A stretch of 64,000 bases of DNA, from NCBI GenBank assembly GCA_030549335.1, contig CM060191.1, forward strand, positions 55,031,447-55,095,446. The letters are read 5' to 3'. The DNA comes from Pontederia crassipes (taxonomy: Eukaryota; Streptophyta; Magnoliopsida; Commelinales; Pontederiaceae). Below are positions 1 to 12,334 of this stretch, in pieces; position 1 is the first letter of the stretch; every line of letters starts with the position of its first letter. The notes below the pieces were generated by a model that saw only the letters and a list, made by a program, of their open reading frames with translations, was not told the origin of the DNA and did no database searches. Both the position numbers and the translations under genes were made by a program.

Positions 1-126
1 TTGTGGTGTCTCATCAATTCTACTGTTGCCTTACTCTCACATTTGATTCTCTAGGAACTCCAAGTCATCTTTGGTGTAGTGGCATGGGTACCCTTATTGC
101 TGCAATCTCAAGTGCACACTCCCTCC

Positions 127-222
127 CCCCTCCCCCCCCCCCCCCCCCCCCTCTCTCTCTCTACCTATCTATCTATCTATCTATCTATCTGTTTGTCTAT
201 TTATCTATCTATCTATCTACCC
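127..222. repeat. Compound microsatellite C(20)-CT-TATC
   Basis: A run of 20 C (132-151) is followed directly by CT dinucleotides and then about a dozen TATC/TATT units. Three different simple motifs are chained without spacer, which suggests successive slippage. Confidence 0.95.
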
Positions 223-317
223 TAAATTTCCTTGAACCTTAAAACAAATTTTGACTACTGCAGGAACTTGAACTGTAGTTGTCATTGGTCCCGTTGTTGT
301 TGCAATCACTGGTGGAT

Positions 318-318
318 G

Positions 319-351
<33 letters not shown>

Positions 352-364
352 TCGCTCGCTCTCG
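318..364. repeat. CT / CG / CTCG microsatellite
   Basis: CT repeats change into CG and then CTCG units. Simple sequence, no coding sense. Confidence 0.9.
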
Positions 365-1227
365 CTTTGATGTCTTCTCTTATTGTAATGTCATTCAATG
401 GCATTCTCTAAAAGAGTATACCCCGACAATAAAGTTTCTTGACGATGCACTAGTATGCGCCTTTGAATTCTTTGAACCAGAAATTGTTGTCAATGTGTCT
501 TCATGTGTTATCCTTCTAAAAACATTTGAGACAACCGCCTTTGTGTTGGTAGCTTCCTCATTGGACTTCTTCAAAACCACGAAATGAACAGATATACTTG
601 AATCTCTAGTATTTTGATCTAGAAAAATCAACAAGGAAAGAATTATTTAACAAAGGAAATAAGTGAGGGGTACAAAGGAAAGAATTATATGACAAATCAC
701 TATAAATGACACTCAACTTCCCTATGCCAACATTTGGGCCATTTGGCTTCAGTAAAGCTCATATCTTTTTGGGTGAAGAATGTTACGTAGATTACTCAAA
801 AAAGACAGAATGTTATGTAGAAATCATAGTTGGATTGGCCAGATGGCAGAAGTTCTCAATTTTGATTGCATGTAGGTAGGTATTTTCATACATGTAAACA
901 AAGATCACATAACTTATCATAACTCATCTTTTTTCAATACTAAATTATGGCATCCAAAAGCCTATTATACCATGACTAATCCAAACATAAGAAACACTAC
1001 AAGGCAAATTAAGAGAGGCAGAACACAACAAATATAATCCATTTTTTAGAACAAATATATATATAATCTGATCTCAAAGTCCTACAGAAATTTTTAACTC
1101 TAATGTGTAAAGTATCAAGTGTTCTTTAAACAAGGAAAGAGCAAATATGGAGATATCGATGCCTACATGAGTTAAATGTTAGAACATTTTATAATTATAT
1201 TTTTATGTCATGCTTTGATTATTTAAT

Positions 1228-1701
1228 TTTAATATGAAAGGAGGAAATGATGGAAATCCTCCAGATATGGTAACAATCTTTTATTCAACACGCAAAACGA
1301 ATGATAGACTTGTTACCCTTACACAATTGAAAGACATGTAAGCCTATCTTTTATTAAATGTAGTCTGTTTATAAAAATAACTTTATGATGTTTTGAAGGC
1401 TGAAATTCAAGAACTAATCCAATTAGATCATGAACTTACTACCTTACAAGTAGTTGAGAGATGCTTTGGACATCAAAATAGTGGTCACATTGTTGCTTTC
1501 GGAGGTGGGATGAACTACCTCCTCGAAAAGTGCATTGCTAAAATAAATTACATGTCCTTGAAAGAGGAAAATAGAGTTTTTGAAAATCGTTTTAACTCTA
1601 TGGAGGAACAATTGCAAAAAGTGATGCAACATTGTTTTGGTGGACAACCAAGTGGTCATTCCCAAATAGCGCTACAATCAAATGAAGAAACACCAAATTA
1701 A
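1228..1701 (+). pseudogene. CACTA (En/Spm) transposase fragment, Transposase_24/TNP1-like
   Basis: The frame at 1399-1701 gives about 100 residues beginning AEIQELIQLDHELTTLQVVE, then a motif of the type CFGHQNSGHIVAFGGG and a short coiled-coil-like tail (EEQLQKVMQ). This layout is typical of the C-terminal part of plant En/Spm 'Transposase_24' proteins. Upstream, about 1228-1337 reads in one frame as GNPPDMVTIFYSTRKTND, like the segment that precedes it in that family. A 60-base intron may separate them (GT at 1338, AG at 1397-1398), but the phases do not join cleanly, so the copy is probably decayed. CACTA-like subterminal repeats and a right terminus lie downstream (to 5055). Family assignment is from memory of motifs, not a search. 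Confidence 0.5.
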
Positions 1702-2539
1702 TTAGTAGAATATTTTTTCTGGCAATCTTCATTTTGTTAATTTAAGATAGATACTTTTGCCAATCTTATTATAATATATTAGCAACATAAAATAGGAAAA
1801 TAACAACAACTATTAATAGAAGAATATTTATTTCATTTTCCCTTGAAGTTTATGTTTAACTATTAAGCTAATATTTATAAGTGTAATTCTATTTCAATTC
1901 AATTGATATTTATAAGTGTCATTGGTATTTATTACATGGTGCTTTAACTAGTATTTGTTGTTTGTCTTAAAGATTCATATCCTTGAAACAACAAACGCAA
2001 TTACATAAAAAAAATATTCAACACATGTTTATTCATTTACCGATGTGATTATATGATCTAACTTATATCGTAGTAATTTCTTATTGTAGGCTTGCTCTAG
2101 TAGATGATTTTGGACATCTTAGATATGCATGTGAGCTTCATGCTATAGGTATTCATTATTAATTGCATATGTCTTTCTAATCATTTGTATTTTAATTTCA
2201 CATATTTTGAAGATGGAGAGTGAAGATAAGAAGTACAATATCTACATCCCTTTGAAGACAATGATAGTTGTTCTTGCTTATAATTTTCTTAAGAAAGACT
2301 CATAGGATATTGTGTTATGGCTTCTTATTGGAGGATGACGTGGAACTGCAGACACAAACATGCATGAGTGATATGAAAAAATTTGAATGTTGTTATTATC
2401 CAATAGAATATCATTCTCTCTATTTTATTATTGTTATATTGTCATCCTTCTTAGTTATGTGCTATGCGGATTTTAATTTTGGTATGTAAATGTATTTATT
2501 TTAATGTCACTAAATTATGAAAATTCATATATCTACTTT
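1702..2539. other. AT-rich spacer inside the presumed CACTA remnant
   Basis: No gene recognised; only short frames without family motifs. It lies between the transposase fragment and the subterminal repeats, so it is probably element-internal DNA. Confidence 0.4.
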
Positions 2540-2895
2540 GCCATTATGTTTTATGGGCCAACTAAGTGGTCATTAAATACATTTGATTAAAATTAATTCT
2601 CTTGTCATTAAAACATTTTAACGGTCAAAATTTTGGATGTTAATGATGAGTAAATGGTTGTTAAAAATGATTATTAATGGCAAATAATCTGGTCACTAAT
2701 AACTAGTAATGAAGATCTTATGGTCGTTATAACCGGTTAATGAAAAATTTTACAATGGACACTATTTGCCATTAACAACGGAGCATATGGCCATTAATAG
2801 TAATTTAGCAGCCATCACTTTTCTGACCGTTAATTCTTTTAACGACGGGATTTTTTCTTCCGTCGTTATTAACCTTTAACGGAAGAGCTTGTAAC

Positions 2896-4947
2896 TGTCA
2901 CGACCCCAATTTAACTCGCGAGTTAAACCAAAGTTCGCGACTTATTACGGACGATCAAATAAAATTAGAAAAGATTACAAAAACATGATGTAATTTTTTT
3001 TATAACATACATAAGAATGAAAATATCATAAAATAAATTATACAATTTATGATGATCTTTCAGAGCAAACCAATAATACTTAAGTTTTACATTTCACAAA
3101 ATGTCTTTGCCTTCTTACGAAATAATACATATGAATTATACATTACTAAACCCCTCGACAACCTAATAGAAGAATACGAGAGACTCAAATCTTTCCATCT
3201 TATCACGAACCTTTCAAATAATATCACCTCGCATGATTCTCAAGAATTATCTGAAAAATATTAAAAACAACAGAGTGAGCTAAAATAGCTTAATAAGTTG
3301 ATAACTCATAAGTTATGTGTTACCATCTAATAAATTTGGAGGGACATGTAAATATATGAAATAATTATAATATCACAAATAGTGTTTTCATATATTTGAA
3401 AATAATATATACATTTTCCTAATAAAAATCATCACACTCCAATTACAATTAATATCATTCAAATCATATCAAATAAATGTATGCAAATGCAACACTCTCA
3501 TATGAATGCATGGATCACCAACTGGCCAGTGGTCGGTAGGTGAATTCTAAAGGTAGTTCCCATCGTGATCAACGATGTAGTACTTAGCTCCATTTTACCT
3601 CATCCCTTTCGGGAACATATCATATAGCGATAGGTGAATTCTAGTTGTGGCTCCCATCGTGATCAGCGATGTAGCACTTAGCTCCATTCTATCTCATCCC
3701 TTTCGGGGAACATATAGCGACAGGTGGATTCTAAAGGTGGCCCCTACGGATTCTAGAGATGCCTCCAATCGCGAGTACTCACGATGTAGCACTTAACTTC
3801 GTTCTATCTCATTCCATTTCTGAGGAACAGAATGATGAATTGGATTCTAGAGATGGCTCACATCGTGATCAGCAATGTAGCACTTAGCTCCAACCATCAT
3901 ATATGAAAATGCACATGCATCATTCATCATATAATAATTTCATATCTCAATATCAAAAGATGAATCATATCAAATACCATTCAAAGGAACAAGATTATAC
4001 TTCTCATAATTCATTCATATCATGTCATATCACATATGCTTTTCAAATATTCAGTCATACAATCATTCCGATATACTTTTCATAATTGCATTTCTCGAAA
4101 TCAATTCATAACATATTCAACAATATCATAACCAATGTCACACTAAATTCAAAAGAAGTGAATACATAGAGTAGGAGAAATCAACTTACCTATAAGAGCT
4201 ACCAAAAGGTTTTTTCTTTCCTTTTTCACTACTTTACTCTTCTACTCCACATGCCAAAACCCTAATTCCCCTTCTCTTTTTTCAAATTCCTTCGCTAGAA
4301 GCACATGATCCTTTGTTCCTCTTGCATTTTCGAATGAGGCAAGTGAGGAGGTGAAAAGATGTGGTAGATCATGTAGAGGGTAAAGATAAAGCATGTGGAA
4401 ACCGATCTTAAGTCGGCAAAATATAGGGGGTAGGTAATTGACCTTGATATTGAGCTTATTTACATTTAATGCCATTTAAGTAAATGGTTTTGTCTTTTCT
4501 ATTTATTTATTTATTTATTCATTTACTTAAGACATTACATGTAAATAAGGAATTACTCCCAATTAGGATTCAAATAAAATATTTATAACAATAAATAATC
4601 AAGGAATCAAAATCTAATTTTTTGTCCGAAGAACAAAAATCGTGATTTTACAGATTTTTCGATTTTGCATCTATGTTTTACCTAAGTAAAACACCTCCTA
4701 AAAATTGATAAAAATCACATCTATAATACTTTGATATATAGGAACAATTATCGGGACTTTAATTTTCTTAATTCTAATATTTTCAAAGATCATGTTTTCA
4801 TGCCTTGGACCAATTTTTGTCAAATTTCAGTGTTCAAACACTATGAGTTATAACTAATGTCTTAACACATATATCAATTTTCTTATCAATACTATGATAT
4901 AATATTAATCCATGTGATTGCATGTGAATTAAATTTGAGATATTACA
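2896..4947 (+). mobile_element. Solo LTR, probably Ty3/gypsy, about 2.05 kb
   Basis: The sequence begins TGTCACGACCCC, a common start of plant gypsy LTRs, and ends GAGATATTACA, giving TG...CA termini. It is flanked by near-identical 5-bp duplications, GTAAC at 2891-2895 and ATAAC at 4948-4952. No retroviral coding sequence lies inside, so it is a solo LTR left after LTR-LTR recombination. It sits inside the CACTA-like subterminal region and is therefore the younger insertion. Confidence 0.7.
3530..3895. repeat. Imperfect tandem repeat inside the solo LTR (about 4 units of 90-115 bp)
   Basis: Units share blocks such as AGGTGAATTCTA, CCCATCGTGATCAGCGATG and TAGCACTTAGCTCCA, then CTATCTCATCCCTTTC. 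The third unit is rearranged. Confidence 0.8.
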
Positions 4948-5055
4948 ATAACGGCACTAACGACCAAATTTTATGGTCGTTAATGATCAATAACGACCGA
5001 AATTAACTTATAGCTATCGTTTTTCCCTTCGTTATAGACCATTTTTCTTGTAATG

Positions 5056-5860
5056 AGCGCCTTTTCAATGTAAAGATGATTGCTTTTATGAGCCATGTGA
5101 CTTACCAGAGGTGTTAACTATTTTCATCATGATCGATGAAAATTATCAAATGATAAAGATGCTAAATTGAATGAACATTATGATCCATTATTCCTCATAT
5201 GATAATTAAGGTGAATTTAATATGATATTGTTTACGATTTTATGTCATGTGTATGCTTTATGGATCATCTTTATGACTTATTTCATTTAGTCTTGTGCTA
5301 ATGAGAGAGTTTTCCTCCCTTGTGTTGATTTTTGTAGGTACTTGATTTCTCCTACTGATTTGTGTGCGACAACTTCCGCTCGGATGGTGTGCATGCACAT
5401 TGATATAATAGTTGATCTTTACTATTTTATGTTATCGAGTTGTATATGAGACTTATGTGTATCTTATATTATGGTGTGATCCATGGATGCTTTATTTTGT
5501 TATGTGACGTACCATGATTTTACTAAACTTTCACACTAGTATTCAGGTTTATGGGTTTTTAGGAATTCAACTTTCGCACTATTGTCCTTAAATGTTGTAT
5601 ATTTCATTTTTATAAGCTTTCTGCTTATGTGACACCTTTATTTACTGTCTTGTTTAATGAAAGGGTCCAGATATCGAAGAGAAAAAGAATCGCATATCTT
5701 CGAATAGAACATTTCATCACCTGACGGGATTAAATTTTGGAACGTTATATAATTTGTGGCATGCATGTTGCATGTTGTCTGCTCCTCTCGTGATCATGTT
5801 TCAGATGGTAGATGTTCACAGAGCATTTGGTTTTCATCTACCTCACTTCAGTTTGTAATG
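5056..5860. repeat. LTR-like repeat, related to 38570-38960
   Basis: The block at about 5225-5420 resembles 38700-38900 in order and wording: shared strings include TGCTAATGAGAG, GTTGATT...GTAGGTAC and GCTCGGATG. The segment ends with GGAACGTTATA near 5750, like a decayed gypsy LTR end. Borders and target duplications were not resolved. Confidence 0.4.
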
Positions 5861-8511
5861 CTCCCTTTGGAACTTAATTACTTTTCTAGTAAGTCTTCTA
5901 TCTATTCTAACCAATAACAAGCATACACCAATATCCAAATTACTTTCTTGGAAGTGTATTTAGTGTATCTTCAAGTGTCACTTAGCATGCATGCATGGGA
6001 ATGTCGTCAATTGGAGTGGGGATAATATTTCAACTGGTTAACACTAATGGTAGACTAGTAGATATATGGTCCAATACTGGTTGTAAATAGTTTTTGGTTT
6101 TATGTTCCACTAGTTTCATTCTGATCTTAATGAAACACCTAGTAACAGTATTCTTCACCAGATCGAAAAAAAGAGCAAGAACCGCTTTTAATCAATAGAT
6201 AATTTCCTTTGTTAAAAAAAATGAAAGAGCAAGATAAACAAACAGACAATAAAAATGACTTCCTATATCCCTTCATAATAGCATGACAAAACGTATCATC
6301 GTTTCCTAGCAGTACAAGAAATTATTGATTTTATCCTTTCACAGAGAAGCAGTAACTCTAGAGAGGCTACCAAATACCAAAAATACTGGGCTTCGGCGTC
6401 ATCTTTAGTCAGCAATATTACATCCTACATTGTCCGTCCTACTATTTATATGTAAATACCATTACATCCAGTGGCCTATTTTCTTGCCATCCAATATCTA
6501 CTCAGATCTGATGGCTGAATGATGCATCAGTCACACCCACCACAATTTTTCTGTAAGAATAATTTAAGGCTGAAATCTGAATCCGCAGATAAGTATATGT
6601 TCAGGTCTGCATCCCAATAGAAGGTAATAGTGCTTCAGCTTGTGATGGGGATCAGGAAACATGTGGGACTGTTTCTTTCTTCGATGCTCTTCACAGACAA
6701 AAGTAAGGCCCTTTATGTCCCCACCACGGCTCTTCTATCCCTCATGTAAATCCAACTTTCCTGTGAATATTATAAGTATTCCAGCGTGCATAGCTTAGCT
6801 CCACGATAATTGTTCACTGTTTGAGAGTGCTTCAAACTGGTCATGTGTATTGTCTATTTTTGTTGTTCTTTTTCATTTCCTTTTATTCTCTTCCTTTCGA
6901 GCTGAAAAGATTAAGAAGAAAAAAGCTTTAGATCTCAAAGTGCACCCTAGGAGACTCCAAATGGACCTGTTGGTGTATCTAATTCTTTGGTGCGCGCACT
7001 TATCATGCTTAAGCGCATGGATTCCAAGCAAAGCTCATTGGAAGTGTCAAAGAGGGGCCATCACCTTATCAGCAGCACAAAGTGCGCAAGGAAGGCATGT
7101 TTCCAGTGCACGAAATAATGATGGGAGTGGGAGACCAAAATCGCAAGTTGCCTCACAACTAAAACTTTGAAAAAAGGGAGGGAGAAAAGATTGGGAGGCT
7201 GTGCGAGAGTGTGTGTTATTTGTTGTGGGAACCTGACTACCACCTTTTTCCTATGCTCTTTGGTCATGATGTGTGGTAGAGCCACCGCTTTGAACCCATG
7301 AATGATACGTGCTGCAAAGGACACCCACAACTCAAAGGCTAAAGAAAAAATGATGAGGGGGTAAAAAAAGAAAAGGAGAGAAGATGAGTGATGGGTTAAG
7401 ATTCTGATCAGCAAATGGGAGCAGTAGGAACCAATGAAGATGGCACTGCACTTATTGCGCCCGCAGTAGAGGACTCGGCTTTATGTTGGATGTGGAATGA
7501 GGAAAAGGTGTTGTCAAGTCTGCCTGCGTGTTTGTGCTCACACAAGTCAAGGTGTCTCTAGGCTGCCTCTGAATGAGGAAAGCACCAAAACACAAAAAAT
7601 TATCTCATCTCTCTCTCCCCCTCACTGTCTTACTTTTTTCCCCTTTTCCTTTTTACGAGATTCTTGAATCATGGCGAGATACACCAATTTGATGTGTACA
7701 GGTCCTGTGCCCACTTCTCATCTGGCTTCCTTCTTTTATATTCTCGTGATTACGGGCCCATTGAGCACAATTAAAGGAGAGGTTTGATGGGGACAATCAT
7801 GGAGACCTGCAAGAACAGTTGAAGAAATTCAACATATAAAAAAGATGGGAATTACCACGACAACTTAACGATTCGTTATCTCACTATCACAAATAGTAAA
7901 ATTATGTTTTCCTCGACAATAATAACTATATACGGATCTAAAAGAAATTATTAATATCTCTGTCGAGTTTGACCTCATTATCGGATTCAATAAACTTAAA
8001 TATCATTACTGTAGTTGCATGATATTTTAACTGAGGAACCAAACAAGTCCCGCTTCACAATATTGAGAGCATATATCCCCTTCTGACTCCTTCCACATCT
8101 CTTACATTTTACTTGCTCATTCGACCGTTCCTTTTTTCCCCTGTATATTAATTATCCATTTCATGGAGTCACGAAGGCTTGCCAAAGTGATTCTAGAATG
8201 GGGGGTGATGGTGGCATCTGTTGCCTTTTCGGTGTGGTCCATGATCGCGTGATCGTACGGTCTGAATTGGTCGACATGTTCATTTAAGAAAAGTTAGCCA
8301 AGACATATGCATTAAATTTCTTTTAATAATTGGATGGTTTACTTGCAGTCATTAGGCATGGATTAGTGGGGGCATTAGGGGACAAATCTGCCAACCTTGA
8401 TCACAATGTGTCATGAAAGAGAAGAAAAGAAAAAAAAGAAGGGAAAAACAACAAAAGAATGGACGTGAGATCGTGGTACTGCCAAAAGATAAGCATGACA
8501 ATCAGATGAAA

Positions 8512-8554
<43 letters not shown>

Positions 8555-9540
8555 AAGATAAATGATGGTGCATTGCTTGTATCAAAAGACTTTGTATATA
8601 ATTAAATCAAACCTACTGCCAGTCTGCCACGGTATTGCTTCTTTGAGCCAACATCAAGTTCTTGGGCACAGGACCACAAGGTCTATTCAAGAATGCCTGC
8701 TATAAATTCCCCAACTCTACGTTAGAGAATTTGACATGGAATAAAATATAAGAGAGAGAGAAAAAAAAAGGAAAGCCTACTCGATTCGATTCTCTAGGCA
8801 AAATGGTCATGGTCAGTGTCATGGCCTTGGACAAGCTTTATAAAGCAGAGAATATTATAATCTTGTTCTCCTTTTTTTTTCATTTTTACATCGTTGAAGT
8901 TTAATGAGTAAAGTAAATCCTTTGCGAGGAGAAGAGAGGCAGAGGAGATGTCCCTGTTTTGTCACCGGCGAGAATAATATCAAGACATGTATGGGATTGA
9001 TCCTCCAGCTGTTAGTGGCATATGAGATTTCCCTGTTTTTCAATTTTCTAAGCTTTCTTTTGAGATTATTTAAAATAGCGTCTGATTGGAAGAGATGCTA
9101 AAAAGATTAGTCGACGGTGGGTGGGTGGATAATGTCGATTCCGTTTGAAATTTGGACAAATTGACGGCCACGATCGTCCGCCCGTTTCCAAGAAGGTGAG
9201 CGAGCGTTGCTGCTGGTCATTTCGTTCTCTCCATGACCATGACCTCCCCATGTTTCTTCGCGGCCTCTTCCAACACTTTTGTTAGCATCTGCACATCTCT
9301 CCATCTTTCCCTTTCGTCTGTAATTTTTTTGTTTTCAATGACAATTACTCGTTCAAGTCCTCCGGATCTTCCCACATGGAACATTAATTTTTTTTTTCAA
9401 TTCAGATATGGATTTCCGGTCCGCAGTTCGAGCAGAAATACAAGACACGAGAAAGAAAACAAATGAAAACAGAGGAGAGAGAAAGGAACAGGGGGAGAGG
9501 GGAGATGAACAGGGCAGCAGCAGTTATTAATTATTCTTAA
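5861..9540. other. Long AT-rich intergenic spacer, no gene recognised
   Basis: No frame has a recognisable domain or plant codon pattern, and no tRNA or known plant miRNA mature sequence was spotted. It contains an AT microsatellite at 8515-8549 and several purine- or pyrimidine-rich tracts. The frame 7061-7414 on the - strand has no motifs and is treated as chance. Confidence 0.5.
8515..8549. repeat. AT dinucleotide microsatellite
   Basis: About 17 uninterrupted AT units. Confidence 0.95.
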
Positions 9541-10283
9541 TTAAATAAAAAGGACGATACGGGAAAAGTGCCACCGAGTCGAACGCAACAGCAACAGGAA
9601 CAACAGCAGCCATTGGCCCACACGTGCCTTGGCGGGGCCCGCGTGGGAAGCGGTCCATTCACGTCGCCCCGCGGGACGACCGCGCTCGCCCACCCCCGCG
9701 CGTCGCCATGTGACCCCCTCCGCGCGCCACATGTCTCACGCTCGGTGCGCGCGTCTGCTCGGATTCATTCAAAATCCCCCAACTCGACTCCTCTTTTTCC
9801 TCCTCGGCTGTCTATCTTTTCCTCGCCTTTTTATTTGTTCCCTTCCTTAGTTTGTTTTTTTCCCCTTCACCTGACAGCAACAATATTTAAAGATATATAT
9901 ATAAATAAAATAAACATATGAGCTGCTGAAATGAGGATCTAAAGTTGGATGGTTTAGATTCATTTCCTTTACCTAATTAGGTTTGAGCTAAACTTAAGGC
10001 GAATCCTCATTCTAATCTCTCTTGATTGGCCGTTCCTTTCTATCCCCTCTTTTTCAGCATTTACCTCTCCCCCCTCCCCCCCCCCCCCCCCCCCCCCCCC
10101 ACACCCACCCAAAACCAAACCCCTAAATAAAACCCACCCCCACAACTTTTCCAACGCATGCCATTCCCCTCCTCCACGCTCCATGCTTCGCATTCACTTC
10201 CCAACACCGTCCTCCTAATATTAACCCCCAAGGAAACGAGATACACCGAAAGCACATAAATTATCACCTCTCTTCTCCTCTCC
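9541..10283 (+). promoter_or_regulatory. CpG-rich upstream region and leader of the BOI-type gene
   Basis: About 9600-9770 is sharply GC- and CpG-rich compared with its surroundings and carries a perfect G-box (CACGTG, 9621-9626). A TATA-like stretch follows near 9885-9910. A long pyrimidine stretch with 25 consecutive C (10076-10100) lies about 180 bases before the start codon. The promoter role is inferred from position and composition only. Confidence 0.45.
10076..10100. repeat. C(25) homopolymer in the gene leader
   Basis: Twenty-five consecutive C within a longer pyrimidine-rich stretch (10040-10160) just upstream of the BOI-type start codon. The opposite strand is a G tract able in principle to form a quadruplex. 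Confidence 0.9.
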
Positions 10284-11502
10284 ATGGAAGTTGAAACCCA
10301 CCATCTTCACCTCTTCCCTCCCCAACTGCTTAGAAACAGGTACCAAATCTCCTCGCTCGACTCATCTACTGTGCATGCATGCGTTTCCCATGTCCTATAA
10401 TTATATGGTCACTTCTTCGTCTCCATAAATATTTGCGCGCGTCTCATAGTTGTTGCAATATCTTGTTTGCGTTTGCAGAGAGATCATTAACGGTATAGAC
10501 GGCATGCAAATGGGATTCGTCGCTCCGGTATCCAGCGGTGGCGCGGCCGGCGCCGCTACGTTCATGCCCTTCTACAACCAGTCCGTTCCCATGACCGTCG
10601 GAGCCCCCGCTGCCGCCGCTTCCGACAGCGGCCTCACCTTCAACAACAACGTCGTCAATATGAACAGCGCCAGAGTCCCGACCTCCAACGCCAACGCGCA
10701 CGCTGCGGTCTCCAGGAAGCGCGCCCGCGAGGCCGACGACCGGCCGGCCCTCTCGTTCCTCGGCGAAGACCTCTCGTCCTACGTGCAACAGCAGATGGTG
10801 GACATCGACCGGCTCATTCTCCAGCATGTAAGTTGTTCCACCTTGTCCATATATTGTTCGAGATTTCTCATGATTTTTAATGGAAGATAGTGGTAACTGA
10901 TATTGTTTGGTTGTTGATCTATGTTGCAGGCTGAGAAGGTGAGGATGGAGCTCATGGATCGGCGTAAGCGGTTTGCGAAGCAAATCCTCGTCGCTGTTGA
11001 ACAAGGCCTGTCTAAGCGCCTGAAGGCCAAAGACGTCGAAATCGCGGGGATGACCAAGCTCAATTGGGCGCTGCAGGAGCGCGTCAAGAGCCTGTATGTC
11101 GAGAACCAGATATGGCGGGACCTGGCGCAGAGCAACGAGGCCACGGCCAACGCCCTCAGGAACAACCTGGAGCAGGTGCTTGCTGCGCAGGTCCAGGTGA
11201 AGCAAGAGCAGGATTGCGCGGCGGCGCTTGCCGACGATGCCGAGTCATGTTGCTGTGGTGACAACGGCGATGTCGAAGCGATGAATAATAACAACAGCAG
11301 CAACAAGAATGCGGCGGCGTTGGCGTCGGCGGCGACGTCGGAGACGAGAAGAGTATGCCGGTCTTGCCAAGAGCGGGAGCCGTCGGTGCTGTTTCTGCCC
11401 TGCCGGCACCTCTGCGTGTGCCCGACGTGCGCGCCAGCTCTTGAAGCCTGCCCGGTTTGCAACTGTGCCAAGAACGGAAGCGTTAATGTAAACATGTTTT
11501 GA
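10284..11502 (+). CDS. BOI-like: BOI-type RING E3 ubiquitin ligase (3 exons, 325 aa)
   Basis: Exons 10284-10339, 10479-10827 and 10930-11502; all introns are GT-AG and the phases join exactly to 325 codons plus TGA. The ATG at 10284 gives the family-typical N-terminus MEVETHHLHLFPPQLLRNRE. The middle is a helical, coiled-coil-like region rich in K/R/E, followed by the plant-specific WRD box (ENQIWRDLAQSNE) and an Asn/Ala-rich linker. The C-terminal RING starts at about residue 278: CRSC, then CRHLCVCPTC, then CPVC, so all eight Zn ligands (C3HC4) are present. BOI and its relatives are E3 ligases that restrain cell death and stress or gibberellin responses; that role is family knowledge. Exons 2 and 3 are GC-rich against an AT-rich background, as in many monocot genes. 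No defect seen. Confidence 0.93.
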
Positions 11503-12334
11503 CCAAGATTATCTCAACACAAATTTTGCTTTTTTTATCCTTTGGTTTTTATCCGTTTTCTTTTCCTTAATGGACAAATAGATGAAAAATAATTATGTAT
11601 ATATCTGTCTAATAAAAAGGCGGTCGTATTCGTGATTCAATCTGTATATAATAGATTGTGATAATATTTTGCCGCCACCGCAAATATATATATATATATA
11701 TGTGTGTGTAAAATGTCATTTATATATATGTAAAATGTCATTTGTGAATTTATGGTCTATCTCAAGTTCACGTAATCAGAGTATTAACAATGCATTACAT
11801 ACGATATCATATTTCCACCTCACTTGGATATCAACTTAGGCATGATTAATTTCTTCCCAAGTATCATGTCCTATATATATATATATATGAAATGTCATTT
11901 GTGAATTTATGGTCTATCTCAAATTCACGTAATCAGTGTATTAATAATGCATTACATACGATATCATATTTCCACCTCACTTGGATATCAACTTAGGCAT
12001 GATTAATTTCTTCCCAAGTATCATGTCCTATTCACAAGGGTAACTGCTTCCCATATAAGTCAGCACTTAACTATGAATATGATATTTTTACAACTCTTAC
12101 TTTACTGCCTGTAAAAATAAAAGAAATCAAACAACACCTGACGTATGAATATGATCCTCTCTTGGCCTCTTGTTCTTTTCCAGCTCGGCGACACGAACAA
12201 GAGGCAACAGCTCCACCTTCCACGTGTTGTGCTCCACGACACGTCGGAATCATTAAAGCCTTCGCGGGGCCCACGATCCGCTCCCCAGTCCATGCTGACC
12301 CTGTGCTACACGACAAGATCTATTTACTTATATA
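11503..12334. other. 3' region of the BOI-type gene, tandem duplication and a CpG patch
   Basis: The presumed 3' UTR is followed by a 157-bp tandem duplication (11733-12031) and a CpG-rich patch at about 12170-12310 with a G-box at 12221-12226. No further gene recognised. Confidence 0.6.
11733..12031. repeat. Tandem duplication, unit 157 bp
   Basis: Copy 1 starts at 11733 and copy 2 at 11890. About 140 bases match with only about three substitutions (for example CAAGTTCACG against CAAATTCACG). The copies are separated by an AT dinucleotide tract, which probably promoted the duplication. Confidence 0.92.

Larger units (their letters stand above)
1..1227. other. Intergenic, no gene; simple repeats at left end
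   Basis: AT-rich sequence with no recognisable gene. It holds a C tract (132-151) running into CT and then TATC repeats up to about 222, and a CT/CG repeat at about 318-364. The short reading frames across these repeats are low-complexity and match nothing I know. Confidence 0.7.
2540..5055 (+). mobile_element. CACTA-like right end with subterminal repeats, interrupted by a solo LTR
   Basis: Both flanks of the solo LTR (2540-2895 and 4948-5055) are dense in short motifs such as TAACGACC, TGGTCGTTA and TTCCGTCGTTATT in both orientations, as in CACTA subterminal regions. The right flank ends TTTTTCTTGTAATG at 5055; its reverse complement CATTACAAGAAAAA differs by one base from the usual CACTA terminus CACTACAAGAAAA. 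Together with the transposase fragment at about 1230-1701 this suggests the right half of a decayed En/Spm element. A matching left terminus was not found, so the left limit is unknown. Confidence 0.5.

Noticed and set aside
989..1010. CACTACAAGGCAAATT as the left terminus of the CACTA element ending at 5055
   Set aside because: Only the first eight bases fit, the following bases differ from the right terminus, and the 3-bp flanks (AAA and AGC) do not match.
9969..10285. Gly-rich - strand frames upstream of the BOI-type gene
   Set aside because: The glycine run is a reading of the C(25) tract.
10444..11495. Two long - strand frames over the BOI-type gene
   Set aside because: GC-rich third positions of the real gene keep the antisense frames open; they contain no domain and cross the introns.
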